Source: Punica granatum
Lineage: Eukaryota; Streptophyta; Magnoliopsida; Myrtales; Lythraceae
DNA: 64,000 nt
NCBI RefSeq assembly: GCF_007655135.1
Contig: NC_045128.1
Span: 744,001 to 808,000 of the forward strand
Direction of reading: 5' to 3'
Positions 50,526-62,333 of the stretch are shown here, piece by piece. The position numbers and the translations under genes were made by a program. The notes under the pieces were generated by a model. That model saw only the letters and a list, made by a program, of their open reading frames with translations, did not search any database and had not been told where the DNA came from. Position 1 is the first letter of the stretch; every line of letters begins with the position of its first letter.

Positions 50526-51664
50526 TGGGGGACGGGTGACTTATCATGATCCCCGTTCCTGAACTTCCAAAAGCGGTAAAAGGGTGACTCGGAGAGAGAC
50601 GTGAATTATCGTGACCTCATGCGTCTCAATAATCATCGGCTCATACGTACTATTCTTAAAGCTTGATGACAGGTAATTTTTCCTGAGCGAGAGAGAGGCT
50701 GCCATGAATATATGTATATATGATCGAGAGTTGTGACCCAACTGAAATAACAGATAAATAAATCAGGTTAGGTAGGTGCTAGTAATCTAACCACTGCTTT
50801 ATAATTCTTTCTTAATTTCAAGAACAAAAATAAGAAGATATTGCAATGTGATCTAACTGCCTTTGCTCATCCATATAATGTATTTAATAATCAATTACAG
50901 TAGACAAGACATGGAGTTCTAGTTAAATCACTGAGTCCTGGTCCTATCAGTAAATTGCGCTCCATGTGATTGAATTTATCTGCAAACTGTAATATATAAG
51001 ATTCAAAATTTACTAAAAACACTCCGCGATCAAGACCTAGCCGCCTGAACGGAGGAATTAGTGCCACTCGGTGAGTATTTAACAATGAAACTGTGACAAA
51101 CACTATAGTCAAAATTCGGTTTTTGTCTACATTGCATCGCGACATAAACTACCAATAATTAAAGGCAAAACAATTCACATGAAATGTTAGAACATCCACG
51201 GAGTAAACGTACAAAGACATTGCAATTTGTCGACTAAAGAGAATCATTTTCAGGGGGGAAAAAGAAGAATTAAATAAACAAAGACTGCAAATATGCCATC
51301 AAATCTAAATGGTTCCCTTCTCCATTTCAAACCACCACCACTACCAACACCTCCACCACCACCCCCCTCTCTATCGATGCAATTCCCCCCAGCTCAGCTG
51401 TGACCCAAAAAATAATAATCGTAATAATAATAAGTAATAACAATAACAAAGACTAAAAAAAAGAGAAAATAGAGAAAAAGGGGGAAAAAATGAGATTTCT
51501 TGAGAAAAAGAGTAAAAACAGAGACGAAAATGTAGAAAGAATTGATACCCTCGTAATCTAATCGGACCAACAAAAAAAAAAAAAAAGAGGACACTCGAAT
51601 TTCATTATTTACGCCCTCCATGCCCACACTTCCCGGGAGTTAATACTTTTGAATATTTGCTGTT
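50526..51664. other. Intergenic region between ABCG pseudogene and LRR pseudokinase gene
   Basis: Non-coding. The part just above 51664 is the 3' UTR of the LRR gene, with a run of about 17 A at 51571-51587 and TAATAATAA repeats at 51411-51440. A CCACCA-rich stretch occurs at 51340-51365. Confidence 0.5.
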
Positions 51665-52675
51665 TTAAGGGGTGACTCCTATAGGTGGGGTCCTCGATTC
51701 GGTTGTCGGGGTTTGGCCATCCGATCCTTTGGATGGATCATCGGATGACTGCCGTAGCCCGTCATCAGTAGTCTCACCCCGGTTCATGTCCTCCATCATG
51801 CGGACTACCTCTGCCATGTTTGGTCTCTGGTCCGGTACGGTGGCGACGCATGACATGGCGATCTGAAGCAACTGCACCATCTCTTCCTCGATGTTATGGT
51901 ACCTCATCAGCTCCACGTCGAAAACCTCGGCTGTCCATTCCTCTCGCACAACCGACTGGACCCACCTGGGGAGGTCGATCCCCTCATCCCCAAGAGAGGC
52001 CTGGTTGGGTGACTTGCCCGTCAGCAGTTCGAGCAGCAAAACTCCGAAGCTGTACACGTCAGATTTGAACGTGACCTTACGGGTCTCCAACACCTCGGGA
52101 GCCCGGTACCCTGCCATCCGGTTCGGAGGGGTGGCGGTGCCGAATAGTGGATTTAGCCCGAAATCTGAAACCCGGCCCGACTGGTCAGGCCCGAGAAGGA
52201 CATTGGACGATTTGATGTTGCCATGGACCACTTTGCTCGACTCGTGGAGGTATGCAAGGCCCCTCCCAGCAGTGATCGCGATTCTGAGCCTGTTGTCCCA
52301 GTCCAGTGGCGTACGGCCCGAGCTTCTAGTGCCTGCAAGCACACGAATGAAACAGATCCTATGTCAAAATGGGACATGGAAAGAAGGCGCAAGCAACGGA
52401 TCCTAGATAAGTAAGCGGGTCATATCGTGAATAGAAGTTTGTTCAGTTGGCAATACCCAACCAGTATGCTGAATACATCTCATGGAGAAAATAAAAAGCA
52501 CACATCACAACCCACCAAAAAAGAATCCAATATGCAGACAGCGTAAAAAAGGTTCATTGGGAGCCAAAACTTTTCCAAAAGCTTATCATGCATGCATCAA
52601 TGGTTTGTTGCTGTCAATATCAACTAATATAAATAATAGACAATTAAATGCATCAGATGAATGAATTGATAAACA

Positions 52676-52707
<32 letters not shown>

Positions 52708-54872
52708 TCACACACACACTGTTCTGCTATGTGATTACATGGAATGCTTCATAGCCCATCCATCACAAGCAGTGTCAGAATGTGAATGTGTGTGGGGAAA
52801 GTGAAGAGAGGGCCAGGGGGGCGAGGGAATCATGAGATCACGTTGTGGGCAGTGGCATTATTGTGATAATTCCGACCGGTTGGGTCACGGGTGCGTAGTG
52901 TTTACTCCAAGGAATGTTCCAGCGGAGGTGGCCGGAAGCAAAGCAAATAGCAAAGGATTCCTATTCGCTTCACAACATATCATTGCAACATCCAAAAATT
53001 ACTCTTAATGCCCATCCACTCTTTGTATTTTTATATGATGTAATTATTTAAAAAAAATAAAAAAAAATACTCTAAGGGTTTTCCATGACTGTAACAGGTC
53101 TGGCTGGCTGGCTGGGAGTATCAAACAAGAGTCAAACCTTCCACTGGACAAAACAACAAACAAACCACTCTCTGTCTGAAACTGACGATGGAATTTCTTT
53201 CCACCCACCTCCGCTCGTAAATCATATGAACTATTTCCCCGGAAATTTATTAAGGTTTTTGGGAAGTTAATTGTCTGACACTCGAACCACATCGTCGGAA
53301 ACCGCATATTGAAGAGGCACATAGCTCAGCTTTTAATAAACATGAAATCTTCTTCGAATAGTTGAAATCCCGACCAATTTTCGATGAGATTGAGACCACA
53401 CACAAGAAGTTTCTAACCTATTGGTCGAGATTAATATCGTTCGTTCGGCGCGGATGGATGGAAAAATTAATTAACGGGAAAGGGTGAGTATGAGTGGGTG
53501 GTCTTAATATTATTAAGTCTTACGTACCGTGGAGAAGAGCGGACAGGCTGCCGGCGGGGTAGTAATCGAAGACGAGGAGCTTCTCATCCTTGGAGAAGTA
53601 GAATGCCCTCAGTGGGACCACATTGTCGTGCTTCACCTTCCCCAGCACCCCCATCTGCCCCTCGAACTCCCTCTTCCCCACCCCCACGTCCTTCAGCCGC
53701 TTCACCACCACCGTCGTCCCTTCCTCCAGCACTGCCTTGTACGACGTCCCCACGCTCCCCTTCCCCAGCACCTCCGCCGACGCCCTCAGCAGGTCCTCCA
53801 GGTCGAAGCTGTATCCCCCGCCCTCGAAGAACACTAGCCTGTTCCTCTCCGCCTCCACTGAACCCCCCGTGATGTCCTCCTTTGACGACGACGTCCCTGC
53901 CTCGAAGGACCCCCCCGCCGCCGCCGCACCCGCTGCCCCTGCTGCGGCTGCCCCCGCGGGCTTGGGCGTCTTCGAAGCCTGCCTCCCCCGCCGCCGCCTG
54001 AGACAGACTATCAGGAACATCAGCAGCAAGAACCCGATCAGAGCTGCCCCGACTGCGATTGCAATGATCAGCCCCGTGGCCAGCTTCTTGGACTTCTTCG
54101 TCTTCTGGACGGGAATTGGCGGGTTCGGGCTTATGGACGGGGACGGGGCGGGTGACGGGAAGAACGGTGAGCACGAGGGCAGAGGGCCGCCGCAGAGTTG
54201 GAGGTTCCCGGCGAACGAAGAGGCGGGGAACTTAGCCAGAGAGGCCGGGATCGAGCCGTTGAGGCGGTTGTTGGAGACATTGAAGGCGTCGAGCCCCGGA
54301 GGGTTGATGCTGGGGAGAGCGCCGGAGAACTGGTTGTTCTGTATGAAGAGGCCGGTGAGGTGGGTCAGATTGTTGACGGAGAAAGGGATCGGTCCCGTGA
54401 AGTTGTTGGAGGACAGGTCGAGGCGGCCGAGGCGGGGGAGCTGGGTCAGGCTCGTCGGGAACCCGCCGGAGAGGGCGTTGCCCTGGAGATAGAGGTTGCG
54501 TAGGAGAGTGAGGTTGGAGAGGTCGGAGGGGAGCTCGCCGGTGAGCCGATTGGAGCGGAGGCTTAGGATCCGGAGCTGGCTGAGGCGGCCGAGTGTGGCG
54601 GGAGGGATGGGGCCCACGAGGCCTACCCCCGGGAGCCGGAGGGAGTAGACGTAGGACCGGGTCGGGTCGCACTCCACTCCGACCCAATTGCAGGCCGAGC
54701 TGGAAGCATTCCACTGGAGTCGGCTCGCGTGAGGCGTCTGGGAGAGGAAAGCAAGGAGAGCTTGCTTGTCCTGAGTCGGCTCCGAGCCGACCAGCACACC
54801 ACCAAGCAGCGTCGTCGCTGAGATGAGGAGCAGGACATGAGCTGCGGCGGAGCTCACGAGCAACCCCGCCAT
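51665..54872 (-). CDS. LRR receptor-like pseudokinase (At2g26730-like)
   Basis: Two exons: 54872-53528 and 52332-51665, joined in phase (G|GC), giving 670 residues. A signal peptide (1 to about 29) is followed by an LRR N-cap ('[13 protein letters not shown]...CNWVGVECD') and about five LRRs up to residue 225 ('[16 protein letters not shown]', '[13 protein letters not shown]', '[17 protein letters not shown]'). Next come a Pro-rich juxtamembrane stretch, a TM helix (264-291, ending 'LRRRRGR') and an Ala/Gly run (307-321). The kinase-like domain has a glycine loop GKGSVGTSY (370-378) and the VVVK lysine (391). The catalytic HRD is HGN (485-487), while DFG is retained (505-507). Loss of the catalytic Asp makes it a probable inactive kinase that signals as a scaffold or co-receptor, as described for this clade (LRR III). 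The first exon is GC-rich compared with flanking DNA. Confidence 0.94.
52682..52708. repeat. (AT)n microsatellite in the LRR pseudokinase intron
   Basis: Alternating AT tract followed by CACACACAC, within the roughly 1.2-kb intron. Confidence 0.9.
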
Positions 54873-55440
54873 TGCCGAGTTACACAGAGAGGGGGAGATA
54901 TCGAGGGAGCTAAAACGCTGCTGCCCTTGTCACGGAAGCCATTGGAGGATGTCACGTCTGGAGGTTTTAGAGAGAGAAACAGACTGAGAGAGGAGAGAGA
55001 AGCAGTGGCGTAAGGTAAAGCTTTCAGCCGGAGAGCAAAAAGAGAGGGAGAGATAGAGAGGGAGGGAGCTGTCTTGCTTTGCTTCGGGAGTGGCAGTAGA
55101 AACGTTTTTTCTCTTCTTTTTTCTTTTTTCTTTTTTCCCTCCTTTTATGATTATTACGTGAAACGGTTTCTTTTCCTAATATTGCAATAAAATCTAAGAG
55201 AAGCAACGGTAAAAATAATTAAATTGCACCAATCAAAGAAAAACGTTCAGAAAAAAATAAATGGTGAAAGAATGTAAAAAAAAAACTATAATAATGTATG
55301 TTATGAATGCCTTTTTTTGATCAAAAAGATTGGCGTGGAAAGTAAAATGTAGCAAAAAATTAATTTTTGCGAGCAAGACAAACTACAACTACTACAAGAT
55401 GGAAAGTCTACCCATATTATGCATGCATAAGTTAATTTGG
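54873..55440 (-). promoter_or_regulatory. Leader and promoter region of the LRR pseudokinase gene
   Basis: On the gene strand this interval has CT-rich blocks (revcomp of AGAGAGAGAAACAGACTGAGAGAGG and of GAGAGGGAGAGATAGAGAGGG), usual for 5' UTRs of plant receptor kinase genes. I could not place a TATA box with confidence. Confidence 0.35.
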
Positions 55441-55590
55441 GCATCTCCGAGACCCGGGTTCTAATCCCCTTGGGGCTACTGGAGCGCCTTTGGCGTGATT
55501 ACCCGCTCCGTGCGTCGCCGGGGGTTCACGGAGCCCCGAGAATTAGTCGGGCGAAATCCGAACACCCCGGGTTAGAAAAAAAAAAAAGTT
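55440..55590 (+). mobile_element. SINE (Au-like), 3' part with poly(A)
   Basis: Starts near ATCTCCGAGACCCGGGTTCTAATCCCC, where GGGTTCTAATCC resembles a tRNA/polymerase III B box. It continues TTACCCGCTCCG-GCGTCGCC, TAGTCGGGCGAAATCCGAACACCC and CGGGTTAGAAAAAAAAAAAAG. The conserved GTCGGG...CCGG/GAACACCCGGGTTA tail plus the A-run is the arrangement of the widely distributed Au SINE family. The A-box half is not clear. Confidence 0.6.
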
Positions 55591-57170
55591 AATTTGAGCA
55601 ATTCCTTTTCCAAAAGGCGGTACAATTTTTTATTTTTTTATTTTATTTTTGGGTCCCCCATAAATCGAATACTAACTAACCATACATAATGCAAAATCGA
55701 TAACAATCGTTAAAATTTTCTCTTGAGAAACGATCGACAATGGTGTTGTCCAAACCGTGGTAGTTTGGACATTACATCTTTCATGTTCAATTCTATTCTT
55801 TCCGGTTTCTAGCTTCCGCCAATGGAAAGAAAACATTATTCATAAAGAAAAGAAAAGAAAAGAAAAGAAAAAAAAGTAAAACGAAAAGAAAAAATTACAA
55901 AAAAAATAAAAAGTACCCATTTGACCAAGTGATGTGGGCTGGGGACAAAAGATTTTGCAAAGAAAAGGCCAATGCAGGACACGTGGCATCAGGACACACG
56001 TCTTGGGCTGCAAATGTAGAGGTTATGGGCTGGCAAGAAGAGTGCGGCTCAGCTCAGTCCAGTTCTAGCTTGACTCATCAGGCCATTGATTAGGCAGTGT
56101 ATTGAGGGTCTCTGATGCAAAACAAATAAATAAATAAATAAATAGTGAACTTAAAAATACATCTTCAATTGTTTTAGTAAATTAAATTATTATTCAAATC
56201 TTCTGAAGCTATTCTATGGTATGTTGGTCTTGTCGAAGGATAACAATATTATTTTGGTCATTATTAGATGGGTGGAATCCCACTTATTCTTGCTTGCATC
56301 AATTTCTCATTGGATATCTTTTTAATTTTTAATCGACAATTTAGACGGTCCCACATCCTGTGCCTAATCGAAATCTTACACAATAAGACAACTTTTTAAG
56401 ATAACAAAAAATTATGTAAATGGTTGAGCTGATTAGAATAATCTCATCGAAAAAAAAGAAATAACAGCAAAATAGGTAGGGAAAAAAAAAAGGACATCGA
56501 TCCCCTTTCTCAATGCAATGATACCATTGAAACTCCATCGTCTTAGATTAGCTTGTGGTTTAACCTATATATATAACAAATTACACAATTAATTTTCGCT
56601 CATTTGCTTCATTTTTTTTTTGAGAAATTTGACCTAATAATTAAAAAAAAATGGTTGCATGCACCTAATCCTATGGTTCGTTCTTTTTTAAATGCTTTAT
56701 AATGGAAGAAAATCTGCAACCCATGTGTTAGGATTTCAAATAATCTCAATTAGATATTATTTCCTTATAATAATCTCAATTACCTTTATTAAAGAATACT
56801 GAGTTTACTTATAATAAATAATTATATTTCTTGCTCTTATTCTTTTTCTTCTCCCTTTCCCTGACCCCATGCAAATCCTTTATTATGAAGTAAAATTTAA
56901 TTTCCAGCATGAAAGGGGACCAATCGTTAGTTGCAACTGGCATATCATCCTTCTTCCCGAAGACAAATTATTTATGTCTGACTTACATGTTATTTGAATC
57001 TACATATCTAACAAAAGTTAGTTGTCGGAACATCAAGGTCCGCTGACTTGACAGGCTGGTTGTCTTTCGCCTTGAGTTCAAGTCGCTTCTTGTGCAACCA
57101 CAATTATTCTAAGATAAGAGTTCCGCAAATGACATGAAAGCCCATAAGAAGTCTATAGGAACATAGAGGA
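55591..57170. other. AT-rich intergenic DNA
   Basis: Contains AAAGA and AAAT repeat tracts (about 55840-55900 and 56126-56144). No gene recognised. Confidence 0.4.
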
Positions 57171-57178
57171 GTTCAAAT

Positions 57179-57377
57179 AAGGACGGATCTAGAAATTTTG
57201 TTCAAAGGAAGCGAAGTCCAAAGAAATTATGTATCGTAAAGTTAAAGGAACGGAAAGAGGATAATTTCATTAAAAATTTAATAAACTCGATAATTTTCAA
57301 TAAAAAATTCATAATTTTTCCCGAATCTAAAGGGGAGACCGCCCCCAGTGCTAGCACCCCTCCAAATCCATTCCTGA
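57179..57377. mobile_element. Degraded hAT-type MITE
   Basis: Left end AAGGACGGATCTAGAAATTTT and right end, reversed, TCAGGAATGGATTTGG. These are degenerate inverted repeats of the CAGGGGCGGATCTAG hAT terminus. Flanking 8-mers GTTCAAAT (57171-57178) and GTTCAAGT (57378-57385) differ at one base, as expected for an aged 8-bp target duplication. Confidence 0.55.
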
Positions 57378-57389
57378 GTTCAAGTATCA

Positions 57390-58281
57390 CTTGTGCTGAT
57401 AAGGAACTGTAGTTTGTGAGGATAATTATGACGGTCAAAATTGTTAGTGTCCGAAGGATGGGATTGTCCATTAATCCAAAACCATATATATATATATATT
57501 AAGATAAGGTAGACACTGTGCCATAATTAGACACACATTTTTCTATGTTTATTGTTGTTATTGTCCATTTCTACATTATTATTTGTTGATCTAACGGAGT
57601 GTTAATAAAAGTAGGTGTAGAAAAGCAATGCCTTTTTTCCTCCCCCCTCCTCCCCTTTTTTTTTTTTTAATAGGCTTCTTCTAATTGGTGATTATGGCTT
57701 AAAAAAAGCCATCTATTAATTATAATGCAAGAAGGGTTCCAATGCTAGTAGACTCAGCTACTTTTATATCGAGGTGATCGTTTGTGAATATGAAATAGAA
57801 CAGATAATAATATTGCGGCAACATATCGTGAGAGACAAACAATTTGTCGCAGTGTATTTGAATTTTCAATAAAAAGTGGGTGATGATGATCGATAATAAT
57901 TGTTATTTATTTTGAAGTATCTTCTAATGTATATCTGTTCCTTCCAGGAGTATAATTTTGACACCTCCAGCAAGGGAGCTATATGGCAAATCATGATCAA
58001 AGGGCAGGGGGGTTGTTCTTCTCATGATGTCGTCCAAATGGAGACTATGAAACATTTTTCCTTCAGCCGTCCCTACTTGGTCTATTTTCCCTCCATTTTT
58101 TTAAAATTATATCTAATTATATTTTCTTGGGTAGTATTTATATATAATTATATTACTCATTTAAAAAGACTTAGAATAAAATATTTCTTCCTTTTTTCTT
58201 TTCTTTGGCAATTTCTTTTTTAATGACAGGGACAATAAAGAAAGGACTATATGCAAAAGCTGTATATTCCTATTTTTAGAT

Positions 58282-58315
<34 letters not shown>

Positions 58316-58590
58316 TTCGGTAGATATATATATATATATATATATTTCGGTAGAGAGATATATAATTTATCTTTCACCAAAAGAATATATATATATATAT
58401 GTTCTATTTTTGAGATCCAAAATCTTTCTCTTTTTCTTTTTTTCTTTTTTAATTTCAGAATGCCTTAAAGGAATAATTCGTAAATGAATTTATTGCAAGG
58501 ATGCTGAATGAAAAGATGCAATGAATTGCAACAAATTTATGGAAATATTTGATATTCAAACATCATAATCCAATAAAACCTTTACATGCT
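57390..58590. other. AT-rich intergenic DNA
   Basis: No gene recognised. Between 58277 and 58400 there is a compound (AT)n array in which ATATATTTCGGTAGA occurs twice (about 58310 and 58342). Confidence 0.5.
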
Positions 58591-58765
58591 ATGAATTGGT
58601 TCAAGTGGTCGACGCTTGTTCAATATAAGCAGAGTTTTGGATTTGAGTCCTTATAAATGCAAAAAATTCACGCTGGAAGAGTTTTATACCCGACTCGATT
58701 GGATTAGTCATGGTTTAATTGGACTTCTGGATACCATGGTTCACACTGAAAAAACCTCTATATGC
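58590..58765 (+). mobile_element. SINE-like element, copy B
   Basis: GAATTGGTTCAAGTGGTCGACGCTTGTTC, TTTGGATTTGAGTCC (B-box-like), AAAAAATTCACGCTGGAAGAG, CTCGATTGGATTAGTCATGGTTTAATTGGACTTC and CCATGGTTCACACTGAAAAAAC. It is the best match to copy A at 30.5 kb and confirms a dispersed family. Confidence 0.6.
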
Positions 58766-58779
58766 TGCTGAGTTCAGTT

Positions 58780-59035
58780 AGGAGTGAAACCTTTGTTTGA
58801 TATTTTTTATTACGTACACCAACAGAAGTAATAGAATATAACTTTCATATTGAACAACGATAGGTGAACAAACATTCTCAAACACACATATAATGCATTG
58901 CTCTCAAAGCACAAGTGTACAGGAGAAAGCTCTCAATTGATTGCATGCATATATATATGTATGTATCTATGTATGTATGTATGTATGTATGTGTGTGTGT
59001 GTAAAGTGAATAAAAAGGGACGGAAAAAATGACTT
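58780..59035. repeat. Segmental duplication, copy 1 (partner at 60416-60720)
   Basis: AACCTTTGTTTGAT..., AAGTAATAGAATATAACTT, TGAACAACGATAGGTGAACAAACAT and AATGCATTGCT match the second copy about 1.6 kb downstream. After an insertion difference, so do GCATGCATATATATAT and GTGAATAAAAAGGGAC. Confidence 0.8.
58960..58992. repeat. (GTAT)n microsatellite
   Basis: ATGTATGTATCTATGTATGTATG followed by GTGTGTGTG. Confidence 0.85.
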
Positions 59036-60415
59036 TAGTGATCGCCGAAGATCCCAATTGATTGGTGTAGCAGCCGTCGATGAGGCCCTCCACCACCAAC
59101 CCTCTCTGTTTTTTTTCCTCAAGCATTTTTTCTTTCAAAATTCTATTGAGGCACCCATCGTAGCTGTAGGGTCCCTTCGCAACCACTGAAGTTTCCGGTG
59201 ATTCCGATGGAGGAGTGGTGGTAGTTGGCAAGGTTCACTACCGGCCACCCCTCCTCTTCCTCCATGAAACCCCCGAGTATGGTTTTTTTTTTTTTAAGAT
59301 TGTTCTTATTTTAAAAAATTTTAGAATAACTTTTTTTATTTAGAAAACCTTTGGGCCCATTCGGTTAAATCGGTATGAGACATGGGGCACCGGCAAGTGC
59401 CACTTTTGTTAAAATTTTAATAAAAGAGCAATGTGTTAAAATTGATACGCAATAGCTAGTTGATTTTTATGTAAAAAAAATGTGCCAAATTAATTTAAAG
59501 TGCAGAGTTTGATTTTTAATTTATCCATGTATATATTTTTATTTTTTCAAATCCAAGTTCCTTTTTAGTGAGTTTTAATTGCGGATAATGCAAGTTCAAG
59601 TTTGGAAAGCGTACTTGTTGAGAGAAAAATAATCTTTAATACTTAATTTTCAAGAATTATGAGAATAATGTCTCCCATTATATCCCTCTCCCTCCCCCCA
59701 AAACATACACACATGCAAAGCACACGCACACGCAGACGCACCAAAAAAAAAAGGAAAAAAAAAAAGAAAAAAGAAGAAGAAGAAGGATTGGCATAGCATA
59801 CATCTCCTAAAAAATTATACGCATTATACTCTCTGAATATATATAAACGCGAACAAAGTTATAGCGAGATACCGAATGATAAGATGAAATGAATCACAAC
59901 AAGCTGCTTATATATATACAAAAATATTCTCATTAAGAGTGAAAAAGCCACCGTGTAAGACATCAATCTTTTGGTTTCAAGGTGCCCCGATCGATAATTT
60001 GCTGAACTCATGGAGACAAAGTAATATTTGCATGAAAGAATGCAGAATAATTAAGATTTGAGTTTCATATATCAATTGTCCATGCATATAAAATAAATAC
60101 CTAGAAATTGATGATTATCGTGGTTGCCTGCTATCAACCTTGACCAAACTCTTTTTCGTTTTCTTTTTTTTTTTTTCATGGGTAAATACCAACTTGATCA
60201 TGTGGCCAAGATATCCAATGCACGGTCATCCACTCTAGCTAGATTTATCAAATATTTCTTTGTGTAACTTCGAACGAAGATTGATCTTGGTCGGAGAGGT
60301 TTTTACTCCTACTTATTAATTTTGGAAAGTTACACATATATTCTTTTTTACTTTTGGACATATGTACAATTTGACAATCACATTGTGAAAATACTACTTT
60401 AAATGATATTGGGTT

Positions 60416-60720
60416 CAGGTGCGAGTTAAACCTTTGTTTGATCATCGTTATAATTCTGTACACGAACCGCAAGTAATAGAATATAACTTCCATGTTGAAC
60501 AATGATAGGCGAACAAACATGCCCGCACACATAAAATGCATTGCTTCCCAGTGTCCCCATGATATATAGTTGAACTACGACTCCACAGAGCGTTTAGCCC
60601 AAAAAGCAAGAAGGGACAGGGGAAAGTTCTCGGGGTATCGCATGCATATATATATATATATATTATGTACATATGTGAAAAGAAAGTGAATAAAAAAAGG
60701 ACAGAGAGAAAAATCATTAG
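60416..60720. repeat. Segmental duplication, copy 2 (partner at 58780-59035)
   Basis: AACCTTTGTTTGATCATCG, AAGTAATAGAATATAACTT, TGAACAATGATAGGCGAACAAACAT and AATGCATTGCT. A roughly 55-bp block then appears (around 60560-60620) that copy 1 lacks, before GCATGCATATATATAT. Confidence 0.8.
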
Positions 60721-62333
60721 TCAATTTCATTTTTCATTTCTTCATCGAAATGATAAACACAACGAAACAGGTTTGACCAGTTGTCAAATCTCAAGGGATT
60801 GAGTGGACGTTACTCCATGCAAATCAGTCTCCCCTGGATATGATTAACTCCTCACGACCTTATAATCTCATCCATCAATTACTTCAACTCAACCAATTAC
60901 ATCCTAATAATTGATCGGAACAGCAAACTTACGGGGCCAAAAAAGAAAGGGAATACAATTTAAAATGATTAAAAGGAAAAAAAGAAAAAGAAAAAAGAGA
61001 AGCCTCAGAATTCCCTGAAAACGACATGAAAAGCTAGTACTCCTAGAATTGGAGGCTTATGTTGTCAGCGACAGAGATGGAGAAGTTGCGAATATCGGAA
61101 TGTTTCACTTGAATATATCGTGTGATTGGACTTTGCTTTGCCAATGTGCTGGCCATATACACATCAAATAAGTACCTCAATTTTTATATTTAATTTTTTT
61201 TTAATTATTTTTGGTTAAAATGGGGGAAAAAAAAGAGAAAAACCGAGGGCCATTTCCATCGGGATATTAGTCTTTCGGGCGAAGCATATGTCATATGGTC
61301 CAACTTTGAGAGGGCGGGCAGCTACAGAAGAGCCCATTGGGCCTCACAGAGTTGAGTAAATTGCGCTGCAAAATTTTACGGCCCAGATAAGTCCATAAAC
61401 CGATGAACGAGTTCAAGCCCATGATGGGCCATGAAATTCTGAGGTGATTAAAGAAAACTGGATTCCGAGGTCTTCCCTGCACCAGAAATTGTTTTGGATG
61501 AATTTTTCAGAAATCCTCGTAACCTGTTATCTCGTTTTCTACGTTCCTAAAGACACAATGGGGGATACACAAAAACCGTCCCCGCCGTTGTCTTTGAGAA
61601 ATCATCAGTTGATGATGTCAAGACGCATCACACATTTTATGTTGTGTTGTATAACTGCAGCGCAAGCCCATCCGACTCCACAAACGACTTGATAATCATT
61701 CGGGTTGTTTTGTCCGGATGATGATATCTCTTTTTTTTTTTTGGGGGGGGGGAGAGGGGGGGTTGAAAAATCTGGGGTTGAGGTGTCATTTTTATGAAAA
61801 GGAAATCAAAGGGACCCCATACTTCCCCGAACAAATGAAGGCCATAAACATATGAAGAGTCCATTTTCCTAGAATGATGATCATAAAAAGGCCAATCACT
61901 ACTAGCAGCGCAACGACAGAGCTGAAGTTTACGTCAAGTGCATATATATATGCACGTAATAGATTTATATATGTATATATATGGGAGGAGAGGTAGGGAC
62001 CGACCTATCCACCACTATCCTGCTGTGGAAGTTGTGTGTGGTTCATCGGTTTCCACGACCGCTCAATTGAACTCGAATGATTTTTCTTTTATCTGATCAG
62101 ATAAAACTCCCTCCCTCGTTCTCTCACTCTTCCAACATCTTTTGCACTGTCCCCATCATCAATCAGCAATCCTATCTAAAATCCTCCCTCCCCCCATCTT
62201 CCCGCTTGAAAAGCTACTCCTCTTTTATCATATTGACTTCCGCCTGAGCTGAGGTTTAAACCTTTGCCCCCTGTTTGATCAACAACCCCTGGCACCTTCT
62301 CCTTGATTGATCTTGGAGCTGTCCTGTCCTGCA
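60721..62333. other. Intergenic region upstream of BASS2-like gene
   Basis: No gene supported. Contains a T13-G10 homopolymer junction at 61731-61751 and several GGGCC/GGCCCA motifs at 61330-61430. 62030-62333 is CT-rich (CTCCCTCCCTCGTTCTCTCAC), probably the 5' UTR and proximal promoter. Confidence 0.4.

Noticed and set aside
53584..54714. Several long frames overlapping the LRR pseudokinase exon on both strands
   Set aside because: Shadows of the GC-rich coding exon; only the 450-residue minus frame has LRR and kinase domains.
58277..58400. AT-rich array with repeated ATTTCGGTAGA considered as a minisatellite or origin
   Set aside because: Only two copies of the non-AT motif; explained by slippage in a compound microsatellite.
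58878..59231. 117-residue minus-strand frame (starts MPTTTTPPSESP)
   Set aside because: The second half is translated microsatellite (THTHTYIHTYIDTYIYI). The first half is unrecognised and has no splice or promoter support.
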